Positions 12,653-23,600 of a stretch of 64,000 nucleotides of DNA are shown here, piece after piece (within the stretch, counting starts at the first letter, position 1; each line of letters starts with the position of its first letter). A program made the position numbers and the translations under genes. The notes beneath the pieces were generated by a model, which saw only the letters and a list, made by a program, of their open reading frames with translations, had not been told where the DNA came from and did not search any database. This DNA comes from Chionis minor. Lineage: Eukaryota > Chordata > Aves > Charadriiformes > Chionididae. The stretch spans positions 1-64,000 of the forward strand of contig VZSF01009053.1 in the NCBI GenBank assembly GCA_013398295.1, given 5' to 3'.

Positions 12653-13314
12653 GCATGCAATTCCTTGCAAGCAGCGTTTGGATAGTTTAGTCTGGGATAC
12701 CCTGAATTCTATACATTGACTGAGAAATATCTAGGGCTGCTGCTTATCTCTCCCAGTAGTACAGTGAGTTTCTTGGCTCTCTGTAGCTTATTCCAAAGAC
12801 AAAACAGACTATACTTAAATACAATATCCTCCTGCAGAGCAAAATGCCCTCTCCTGCTCTCTACAGCCTGGCACAGCAGAGGTATTTTCTAACCACGGCT
12901 CTTCCTTCTTCCTTTGCCGTCTTTATTTTCCCCCTCCTGGTGATACAGTCCCGGTGACTTCAGTGCTGCTGGATCAGGCTTAGGGTCCAATTATCCTCAT
13001 TAAAAGTATAAACTAATAATTCATAGTTCAAAGTAGGTTTGCTATGGACAGCACCACTAGGGATTTAGTGCATGATACCGGAGTTGGTGCTTATGTTTTC
13101 TTTTAATAATATTTTTTTAACTGGAGGCAGATCTACTCGTGTATGCTTTGGGAGAATAATTTTATGGGTAAATATGATCTTTATTAATATTTTTTTTTGT
13201 TAATTCATTGATGTTGGTAAAGAGCTTTGAAGATGAAAGCACTGTATGCAATAAATATTAAGATTATTCCAACTTATTTTAATGTTGCCAGCATTCCAGC
13301 TCCATCGTCTTTCA

Positions 13315-13460
13315 TCCAAGAATCTCAAAGTGCTTTCCAAATGTTAATTAATTTCCTCGCAACAGTCCAGGGAGATACCTATTATTATCATCTCCACTTC
13401 ACAAAGGAGTCAGTGTATTTTACCCCATGACTTGGTCAAAAATCAGGCAATATGGCAGGC
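13315..13460 (-). repeat. Ancient MIR/L2-like SINE relic
   Basis: The plus strand reads like the reverse complement of the MIR/L2 3' region in order. First comes 'caaagtgctttccaaatgtta', then a 'ctcgcaaca...' segment (MIR: ctcacaacaaccc). Then 'acctattattatcatctccacttcacaaagga' (MIR: tattattatccccattttacagatgag) and finally 'catgacttggtcaaa' (MIR: tgacttgcccaaggtc). Three separated blocks match with correct spacing. Such elements predate amniote divergence and are rare in birds, so this copy would be very old. Confidence 0.6.
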
Positions 13461-16400
13461 GTCTATTTGGCAGCGATGCAAAAATTCCTGCCTCCCGTTC
13501 TCCCGTTCTTGCTGCTAGACAGCATTCCCGTCTTGGGAGTGGGGTGTGACACTCACCTGCGCAGCGCTCACCCGCCTTCCTCACGTGCTTCTATCGGTCG
13601 CTCTTAAAACAAAAAAAATAGACAATGATAACGAGCCACACCCAGGACAGGTGAGGAAATAAAACTCTTCAAAATCAGAATTATCACAGTTATTAATTGT
13701 AGTGAGTGGGCTAGGGTGAATTTTCAGTATCTTTTAATGTACAAGAGCAAATCTTAACTGGATTCTGCTTTAGAGCCCTATTGTAGCGTCAGAATCTTAC
13801 AAGCCGTACTCAGAAGACTATTAAAATGCAAATATTTTCTCAAATGCAGCATAGGCGAGTATATAATGTGGTGGAGAGTGCAAGTGAGTATGGAAGATCT
13901 GAGCTAAATAGCACACGCGGCAGCTGAAACTTCTGAAACGCTTTCCCCAAACCAGAGGCGAAGTTAATGGTGAGATGAGAAGACCATTTAGAGACAGCGT
14001 GACTCCAGCAATCCATGAGAACAATGCAAAGTTCAAAAATAGCAGTATTGACTGGTGGAAAAACAACATACATATAATTTTCAGGTAATTACAACAGTAT
14101 AATTAGCTCTGTTGTTTTCATATGAGCCATCTGAAATGAACTCTACTTGCTACTGGGACTCGGCTTTATTTATAGTGGTCTTATGACTAAAGTGATTCTT
14201 CAGAAATAGTGATTAGGTAAAAAATAAAGATGGGAGTACTTCACCCCAGATGCCGTCTCCATGCCAGCGGGCATAGCCTGGCTGCTGGCATTTTATTCAG
14301 CGTTTTATCCACCCTCACTCTGAACAACTTTAGGCAAGATGAGAGCTCAAGAAGGGGAGAAGATGAGCATAATCTGCTCCTCTACTGTCTATGTTACTTC
14401 CATGTGCAATAATCTATTCCTACGCTGTCTACGTTGCTTCCGTGTGGGGTCCATAATGGAAATTGTAGGACAGGGAGGAGGAAGGGGACTCAAATTGTGA
14501 CAGGTCTCTGTCTGTTATTAATCACTGTATGTGGCTGATGCCCCATGCAAAATTGTTATAAATGAGGGTTGTATGAAAATGTTGGTATTTTACACGCACT
14601 GTGCGAGTGGAGGAAGGGGGAGAGTAACATGCGATGTCATAACAAGGACTTACTCTCGATCAAAGCTCTGGAAAATTTAGCAACTTATTTTCTTTTTTCC
14701 CCCCAGAATTTAGCTTATTAGGAATTATTTAGTGTTTGTATTTTACAAAAAATCACTTTTAATTGGAATGGAAAAGTTTATTGCAGCTAAACCCTGGCCT
14801 TGTCGATGCTGTATGTCTGTCCAGCTTAATTACAAGTCTGCCTCACCTCTCGGAATCTATTTTGGAAATAGATGTAGCTTTCTGTAGTATTCTGTCCATG
14901 CATTTGGATGGTTCTCGGCCAATTTCAGGCTTCTGAACCATCTGACACTCCAGGTTTGGGGTTGGTGCAGCATCATGCACTTCACAGCTCGCTATGGACC
15001 GGCGAAGGCCTGTTGCAGTTGCTTTTTACTCCTCCTTGCACTGCATCCACACATTAGGAAAATGGGTGCTAGTGACAAAAAAAAAAAAATCCCAATCGTG
15101 ATTCAGCAAAGTGGAATTTTGTTGACAAAAATCTGGATTCAACTCAGCCAAAGGAAATGCTTTTACAAGCGTAGATGAGTATCTCAGGAGCGACCATTTC
15201 TTAGAGAAAAAAAAATTATTCTAGCTTTAATTTGAAAAAAAATAAAGAAGAAAGAGAGAGCGATTCCAATAAAAGCCCAGAGAAAAGAGAACAAAGGTAC
15301 TTGCAGAACTAGATCCATTCAACAGTGGCGGTTTGCCTGGAATAAAAGTTACAGAAGTTAATTTTAGGTAAAGTAAACTAAGCCTTCACCTTCTTAGCTT
15401 GGACCGCCTGCGAGACGTACGCCTCATTTGGGTACAGAAAGCAGCCCCCTGCCACACAGAACTCCTCCAGCGCCGAGGAGTTTTGCTGTTGCGACCACTG
15501 TTGCTGCACATATAACATTAAAGTCCTCATTCGACACGACTGATACTTCATTTGACACGGGCCAAGTACAGAATAGCCCAATTAGGAAGGACAGGCCTTA
15601 AGAACATTAGCGGAGCGCTGGGAGCAAGCACATATCGCCCATTGATATTGGAGCGGAAAAGGCGAAGCAAATAGTTTGAAAGAATGGGCTAATTGTTGTG
15701 CCTATTACTATTGTCTTGCAGCTGCAACGCTTTGTATAGCAGTAAAGTACATAGGGCGCTGAGCTTGACTTGGAATGCCTAATTCCTAGCAGGGAATACA
15801 ATATACAGGGCATTCAAATATCAGGGAGTGCAATTAAAATTTGTAGAGATTTGCAAAAAAATGGCAATGGGGAAGGAGCCCGTGTCATGGCCGCGGCAGG
15901 GCTTGAGCGCTCGGTGTCGTAAACTGCACGCACATGTGTACAGCAACACGGCAAGTTGATGTTTAAGAACCGAAAAAACAGGAAATACGCAAATGAAGCT
16001 GGGATGTGTCATGCTGTAACGCTGCATATGTAATTAAAGATCATAGTAACTCATTTACATGTGCTTTCCATATTGCAATAACATTATTATAGCAGGAGAT
16101 CTAAGGATATAAAAGAGGTGACATTAACAAAATGGTCCAGTATCTTTCCCTCAGTTAGGACTTCAGGTGATCAACTCCCCCTCTGAAAATTTTAATAACA
16201 GGGGCAGCAAAAATGTGATGAATCTTACTTTTCTAAGTAAGCAGCAGCCCTTGTTTTGGGCCAAATTTGAGACATGATGGGAACATAATACGATATAGTT
16301 TAATACAATATGCACTTGGATGTGAATTTAGGGGGCAATGTGTATACCAGCCAAGTCTCAGTCACTCAACAATGCTAAAATTACTATATAGCATATTGAG

Positions 16401-17639
16401 CAATGCCACGTATATTGCTTATAAAGAATTAAATGCACTTATTTTATCTGATATACTGGCTACTCCATTTTTCTTCCCATACATCCGAGCAATTTTCACT
16501 GAAATGTACCTCTATGGCTTTTTGGTTTTCCCCAGAAAAGGCTATTCCAGTGACACATCCACATGTTTTTTATGCCTTCAACAATCTCAGGAGTAAAAGA
16601 TGTTTTTAATGACTTGGTTACATTTTTCTGTCAGGAAACAGAATCATTGAGAATCTATCTTTAAATAACTTTTAAAGTTATATTTAGGATCAAAAATGCC
16701 CCCCCGTTACTTCTGAGCAGAGTAAGTTTGGACCATTAGACAAAGAGGGAAAAGTCTTGGAGAGTTGGACTAATGAAAACAACATGTTAGTAGAAAAAAT
16801 GCATATCTGTTTAAAAATGTTATTGTGTTTGAACATGATTTTAAGCGAGTGAGCTATGTGGCATGATATATTTTTGGGGAGGTTACAGAACAGAAAAATG
16901 GAAGAAATGGGGGTGGAAGGTAGATTCTGGAAGTCATTTATTTTGCTGCAATACGGCAAAAAGGGGGCAATGAGCTCTGGAAAACTGGGAATTGAAACTA
17001 TCAAAACTTTGAACGGTTGAGGAAAACGCTGGTCTTTATTTTTCTCTTTTCCTTCCCCCCAAGTGAAAAGAAGAAATACTGTTGTGTTAGCTCAGAAACA
17101 GAGGTGACCGACAACTGAAGGCTATTTTGGAGGTGTTCTTGCCTGCTCCAGTTGCACAACTTAACGGGCATGCCCTTCTGAGAAGACGACAGAATCGTGA
17201 CAGATCCGAGTGTTGCCATCACTGACAGAGCTGGAGCAACTGAGAGCACCTTTGAAAATCACTGTGTGTTGACAAAGTCTTTTCTTGGCAAAGAAACCAT
17301 CGACTAAGTCTCAGGAGCAGAGCGGAACAAAATTTCATTACATGTAAATAATTGCCTAAAAATAGAAGCACAGATTGCTTTTCACATTAAGTTCCTTCTT
17401 CATACTAAAGTATGTAGTGCATTAAAAAAGAAGTGGCTATCAGAAGTCCAAAAAGAAAAATAAAGGGCCTGTACTGGCTGTGTATTTAGAGCGAAATGCT
17501 TCGAATTGAATATTCTGTATCCTCTTAGTTGGCTTCCTTATTTTAATGTATCTGAAGACATTCTCAGCCTGTTTTATTTAAAGCAAGTTTTGAAAGAGGA
17601 CACTGTGGTTTATGGCCATGTGTCAGGTTTGATAGTGTT

Positions 17640-17700
17640 ATGCCATGATTTAGCAAAGCACTTAAGCACATGTCCACATCCCACTGAATTTGGTAGGAAG
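17640..17700. repeat. Possible ancient sauropsid repeat fragment
   Basis: The phrase 'agcaaagcacttaagcacatg' followed by 'ccactgaatttgg' resembles a widely dispersed old reptile/bird repeat with the words 'gcacttaagcacatg' and 'cccattgacttcaatggg'. Only about 50 bases match, from memory. The family is not identified. Confidence 0.3.
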
Positions 17701-19563
17701 TGAAGAAGCAGAGGAAAGACTGTTTGCTGAGCAGCGAGCCTCCTTCAGGGGAGAAAAAACAAAAACCAATTAAAAAAAAAAAGGATTTCTCTTTATATGA
17801 TTACAGATCTTTTTGCCAAATTCTTTAAACTAGACACAAACTCAGAGATTGTAGTATATCATGATTATTAAACATATTCAATCATTCAAAATGAAGTATT
17901 CTAAACTGGGCTGGTTCAGACCACTTAAATAGATCAGCTAATTATGGTACATGTGGGCGTACTGGGTAGTCATCTGACTTTTATTTTTTTAGATATCTTG
18001 CCTAGCACCCTGCCCCCTCCCCAAACCAGCGTTTTAGGCACTATGATAAGTCTTCATTACATGCAGTATTAAGCCAGAGGATTGGAGTATTACTTATCAG
18101 CCTTTTCTAATTGCTCCTCATTTTCTGAATGCTTCATTTGATATGCTGATGCTGAACTCCGAGAACTGTAAAAGAAATCAACGAGGATGGCGGATAGTTG
18201 TCAGATCTGCAATGGAAATGGGATGTAAGCATAACCCGGAGAGGAGTCACAAGATGCACCTGGGTTTTTTGTCAACCTGGTCTTGAGACCAAGCTGGGGG
18301 ATGTTTCTGGGTGAAATGCTTTGAAATGAAATGTTTGGAAAGAGGTGTGTGTTGTTTTCCTTTGCTCAGAGAATCCGGACTTCATAGATATTCTGACCCA
18401 TAAACAGGACAGTATCAAAAAGCTACTTGCGAGAAAGGTATTTGATACCACTATCCCATTCTCCCCTCAATGGAAACTACCTAATTTCAAATTGTGGCTA
18501 ACTATTCAGGTCATATGGGAGACATAAATTATAATTCAGTAATAATCGTGTGTGGTAATCTCTTTACCGCTGATTCCCCGCGTGGCCTCAAGCATGCCTT
18601 CTTTAATCTGTAGAGTGCAGACATTAATGGTTTTTTTTTTTGGTCTTGCAATGCAGATAGCGTAAGGGCTTTCTGAATGCACGAGGATGAATTTTATAGC
18701 CGCTACGGAAAAATAGCAAATTTTGTACCTCTGGTTTAGAAGGATGTACCGTATCGGCTGTGATCAACACTATTTTTCCATCCCATGCCCGAAGGCAGAG
18801 GCCAAGCGGAGAAAGCGTCATGGCAATCCCTAACGACGGGGAGCCGCGTGGGGCTAAGGTGTGCGTCTTAAATGCCAGTATTTCAGCTCGTCGACTTCCC
18901 CACTGGTGCAGCCATCTTGCCAGGTAGCGCTTTTTGGTGTGCGTTCCTCCCCTCTGCTGTTAAGAACCCACGTTTTACTCAACAGATGACACGACGCAGG
19001 GAAGTTTAGATCCACGAGCTCTGCTCTGGTCCCGTAGGCCCACCTGAGCGCTCCCATTGCTTTTCCCAAGCAGGAGGGGAACCCGGGCAGGCTCGGCTCG
19101 ATTCCCCGAGCTTCGCCCGCAGCACCTCGGGGAAAGAAAACGGATCATTTCCCGCTCCCTGGGGCGGTTGGGACCGAGCGGCAGCCGGCCGATGGCGGGG
19201 CGTTCCCGCAGCTCCTCCCGCTGCCCCGGCCGAGCGGCGGGGCCGGGGCCGGGCACCCACCCTCGGCCTCGGCGGAGCCCGCCCGGCCCCGCCGGGGGAG
19301 CGGAGCGCCCGCCGCGGGACGGCATCCCGCTTTCAGTCCTGAGGCACCGAGAGCTGCGGCTTAAGTAGCGGGAAGCGGAGGTGGAAATTCCAGTTTTAAT
19401 CAACTTAGCGCTGCAGGAATGCGTATCCACCTCTTCCCTCTGCGCACCCTGTTCGAGAGGGCCCGCGGGGGCTCTGCCCTGCCCGGCCGAGGGGAGCCGA
19501 GCGCTGCCCGCTCTCCCCTCAGCGCCCCGTTCCCCCGGCGGCGCGAGGAGCGGGGCAGGCGGC

Positions 19564-20122
19564 NNNNNNNNNNNNNNNNNNNNNNNNNNNNNNNNNNNNN
19601 NNNNNNNNNNNNNNNNNNNNNNNNNNNNNNNNNNNNNNNNNNNNNNNNNNNNNNNNNNNNNNNNNNNNNNNNNNNNNNNNNNNNNNNNNNNNNNNNNNNN
19701 NNNNNNNNNNNNNNNNNNNNNNNNNNNNNNNNNNNNNNNNNNNNNNNNNNNNNNNNNNNNNNNNNNNNNNNNNNNNNNNNNNNNNNNNNNNNNNNNNNNN
19801 NNNNNNNNNNNNNNNNNNNNNNNNNNNNNNNNNNNNNNNNNNNNNNNNNNNNNNNNNNNNNNNNNNNNNNNNNNNNNNNNNNNNNNNNNNNNNNNNNNNN
19901 NNNNNNNNNNNNNNNNNNNNNNNNNNNNNNNNNNNNNNNNNNNNNNNNNNNNNNNNNNNNNNNNNNNNNNNNNNNNNNNNNNNNNNNNNNNNNNNNNNNN
20001 NNNNNNNNNNNNNNNNNNNNNNNNNNNNNNNNNNNNNNNNNNNNNNNNNNNNNNNNNNNNNNNNNNNNNNNNNNNNNNNNNNNNNNNNNNNNNNNNNNNN
20101 NNNNNNNNNNNNNNNNNNNNNN
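19564..20122. other. Assembly gap of 559 N, probably hiding PIAS1 exon 1
   Basis: The run of 559 N is bounded by GC-rich sequence and followed by seven G. The non-round length suggests an estimated rather than a default gap. PIAS1 exon 1 normally encodes about eight residues starting M-A-D-S. I find no in-phase ATG plus donor of that kind in the visible flanks, so its most likely place is here. Open frames of 276-417 codons crossing the gap are artefacts of N translation. Confidence 0.75.
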
Positions 20123-20291
20123 GGGGGGGCGACGAAGGGGACACACGACACGGTTCGCCGGGCTCCCCGCAAAGTTTCCAGGGGGACTCCGCCAGCGGCG
20201 CCGGGCGGGGAGGAAGCCCCGGGGAAGGGCTCTGCCCGCCCGCCGTTGACAGGCGGCCGGCTCCGAACGAGCGCCCTCCCCGCCCGGCGGA

Positions 20292-20520
20292 GGGGGGGGG
20301 GGGGACCGCCGGGGGGAGCCCCGCTCCGCTCCCCCCCGTTCCCCCGCCGGTAAATAAAGGCCGTCACAAGCAGATGTTGAGGAGTTGGGAGGTGCTGGGC
20401 TTGCGGCTGTCCCTGTCATCCTGCAACAGGCACCGGGACCGGCTGCTCCGGAGCACCCTGCGGCGACGTCCCGGCTCCCCGGGGGGGATGAAGCTGGGCG
20501 GGGGGTGTCCCGCGGGGGGG
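20292..20520 (+). other. Cluster of G-runs with G-quadruplex potential
   Basis: A run of 13 G begins at 20292. At 20481-20520, runs of 7, 3, 6 and 7 G lie in close order, satisfying the common quadruplex rule. Such sequence is hard to read and may explain the neighbouring gap. Confidence 0.55.
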
Positions 20521-20640
20521 CGGCTTCGGTGGGACCGTGCCCGGGGTGTTGGGGGAGAGGGGACAACTCCGCCAGCCGCCTCCCGTCGGGTATTTTGGGG
20601 GGTAGTAGTGGTAGGATGGTGGGTGGCAGGTTAGCCACGC

Positions 20641-23600
20641 TGTGTGCCAAAAAAAAAATAAATATCCAACTAAAACCAACCCCAAAATCTTTCCAGTTGC
20701 TTGGCCGAGGTGTATGGGGGTGCGGACTCTGCCTTGCGCACCGAAGAGCGCGTTTAAAAGTTTCAGAATTTTATTGCAGTTGTCGTAGGGTTGTTATTCA
20801 TCAGGAGGGCTTCTGCCTCGCGTTAACTTTAAAGTTAATACAGCGAAAGACACAAATCAGAAGTATATTAAGTGTGTAATGCAAACTGCAGAATATGTAA
20901 AGTATGTCTGGGGAAATATCTTGTCTTCCCCTAGAGTTTTGGTAGGTCTCAGTCTTCTGTGTCTCAAGGGTTTCTCATGCTTTCATTTTCAGATGCTTAA
21001 AGAGCCGTCGGGAGGTAAAAAAGTATAAAATCTTGTGCGTGTTTCAGCTTTTTGGGATCTGTGTCTGCCAGGTCGGGACAAACAGCTCCTGGGTCAAATC
21101 CTCCATAGTTCTGTGGGTTTTTGGGTATCTTGCAGGGTATATTGCTTGGGCTGAGTTGCCCCCCCCTCACCCCCCCCAGCCTTCTCTTTCAAATTGTGCT
21201 TCGGATGCGGTGAGATAAAGGGTCAAGATGTGACTCCAGTGTTAAACTTCTGTTAATCTTGGCGTGGCAAGTGGTGTGTTTTGGTAACTAACTCTTACTA
21301 AAGAGTTTTTGGTGCCGGGTAGCTGGTTTGAGTTTACGTGATGCATTTATAAACAAGACTCGCTCAAATGGAGTGAAAATAGGCAAGAGCTAGGGAATAA
21401 AGGTTGTTTTCTTTCGCCAGTATATGTTAAGATGGTGGGATGGTGGTCCAGGACAGTGCTGAAAGGCACGATTTTACAATGAAAATCGACAGTTTATTGA
21501 TCGTAGGAGCTTTGAAACCTGAAGCCTCTTGTCCATGGCGGAGCCGCCGGGCTCCGGGTGCGTCCACAAGTGCTGGAGTGCCGTTGGTCCGCTGGAGCGT
21601 AGCGTGGAGGCCTGGCTTCTCCCTGCAGCTTTACAGGTGGAGCTTTTGTGGAAGTGTGTTTGTGTCTGCTTGTCATCCCGGACTTCTTTATTGCTCTCTT
21701 TCTGAAACCTGCTTCTTGAGAACCAGTAGAGAGAAATTATGATTGTGTGTGGGTTTTTTTTTTTTTTTAAAGTACTGTTGCTGCCTCAGGGATCTGAAGG
21801 GTAAATGTCAAACTGATTAGTTTATTTTCAATTTCACTTGGCTGCTCAGGATATGTAGTGGTACTTGCAAGCTGGGGCTGTGGGATGGTAGCACTGCATT
21901 CTGTGAAAAGTTGTTCAGGGTTTTTTTTTTTTTGTAGTTATGGGGGCTTGGCAGTTTACATAAGAAAAAAATAGTTACTTTGAAGACTTCAATGCATTTC
22001 TTTTTTTCTCTAAACTGTACAAAGAAAAGGAGGTGTGTGGGTGTGGCCCCTCTGTCAGGAAGGAGAGGGTAAGACAAGTGGGCATAAAATTTCTGCTTAG
22101 AGCTGTAGCTGTCACATACCGGTTTTTGAAAAGTAGCACAGCTCAGTTATTAGGTAGTAGATGAGGTGAGCGCGCTCCTTGGAAAAATGTGGCTAATGGA
22201 AAGCCGGTCTATCGTAGTGGGGTGCAGTGGGTATTTTTAAGCAGGAGTACATCCCCAGAAAATGTGCTTTTAAGTTTGTTCTTTTTTGAAAGTTGAAAGG
22301 AGACGTAACTAAGGGAGGGTTTTGTGATTAAGGCTCTGCTATTTGAAGAATGAACAGTGAATTCCTTTCATTATTTTCATTTTCTTAGTTAAAATCTTTT
22401 CACGTTTCTCCTCTGATCGATTAGCAAACGGCATTGATTTCAGAATTAGTGATCTTTAAAAACTAAAATCAAATGTAATAGTTGCACAGTAACTCACTTG
22501 CCAGATAAAGTTCGTCAGAAAAACTTAGTCAAGTTTCTAAAACTTTCTTGCTGTCCTGTGTGAAGAACCGTGGGGGTGCCTGTGGCTAATGTACATACAT
22601 GTAAATTGGGGAATGCAATATGACGGCTGGTATTGCCAAATGCACAAAGTAAAATTAAAGCTCTTGCTTCCTCCAGAAAAAGAGTGGCCATTCTTACTTG
22701 CCGTAATTTTTCAGGGAGTTCTAAAGCATGAAATAGCGTTTCCTGTAATGTATTTTCTTAGCACAGTCAAAAGTATTTGAGTCTCTTGCCCCTTTTGAGA
22801 ATGTTTGTCCTATTGGAAAAAAAAAAAATCAGATAAGATCCAACATAGTTTGCAGATCTCAGACTTGTAAGGTTACTGAATTCTTTGGTACTCTCGAAGG
22901 TTTGGAGAAATTGAACCAGTATTTTTTCGTTTCTGTTGATGAAACAAGGTAACTGAAAAGTCTGTTCTTCTGTGGATTACCTCCCTAACTCTATAGGCTG
23001 AGGCATATGTGAATTTTCCTGATCTTAATTACTATTCCTGTATAATTGCATACAGACTCTAATTTATCTCAAGGTAAGCTATTTAAAGCTCTTTCTAATT
23101 GGAAGGAGTATACTTGAGTGATTAAATCTTTCCTTCAATATTTCTTACATCTCTTTAAATTGGTTATTAGATTGTTGTGATCTTTGCCTTCTACTCAAGT
23201 CTTTTGGAAATCATTACACAGTTTGCAATAATCAATTCAATTATACATGGATCAAAGAATGAAAAAGAAAAGCTTATGTTCTAGTATTGTCATTCTTGAT
23301 ACTGTCCTAAGAAGCTGGTTTGGAAAGCACATGCTGGGAGGTTTTCTCCTTTGTTCTCTCTCCTTTTAAGAAAGTGCCTTTGGGGATTGAAGAGATCCCT
23401 GGTGTGTTTCTTGTTAGACACAATTTATACTTTTAAAAAAAAAAAAACCTGAGCCAAGAGTTGGAATGAAAATTCATAATAGCGTTTCCACACAATGGTG
23501 ATGAAAACAAATCATTTAAAAATATTCAGTTGGGAAATAGCCCTCCCCTAAATACAGTGAAGCAGTTTTTTGAGGGGGAGAGGCTAGTAGCGTATCTTCC

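Larger units (their letters stand above)
11401..18985. other. AT-rich gene desert upstream of PIAS1
   Basis: About 7.5 kb with few open frames longer than 60 codons, low CpG, and no recognisable exon. Interspersed repeats are nearly absent apart from the MIR-like relic near 13.4 kb and a possible second relic near 17.65 kb. Repeat-poor AT-rich deserts between vertebrate genes often hold conserved regulatory elements. That is inference; conservation cannot be measured from one sequence. Confidence 0.4.
18986..20640 (+). promoter_or_regulatory. PIAS1: CpG-island promoter region of PIAS1 (with gap)
   Basis: Sequence on both sides of the gap is very rich in C, G and CpG, while the flanks at about 18900 and after about 20650 are AT-rich. 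It is the only large CpG island before PIAS1 exon 2 in a plausible position for the first exon. No TATA box is evident, as expected for a housekeeping CpG-island promoter. A palindromic GGAAATTCC (19383-19391) resembles an NF-kB half-site pair, and a gatggcgg word near 19191 resembles a YY1 core; both are weak by themselves. The transcription start cannot be placed because of the gap. Confidence 0.7.

Noticed and set aside
18186..18226. ATGGCGGATAGT, reading M-A-D-S like the start of PIAS1
   Set aside because: The next codons do not read A-E-L-K. A stop follows after 13 codons, there is no suitable donor, and it lies outside the CpG island.
18975..20650. Four open frames of 276-417 codons across the promoter
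   Set aside because: Most of their length is the run of N, which cannot contain stops in translation. The flanking residues are GC-island noise.
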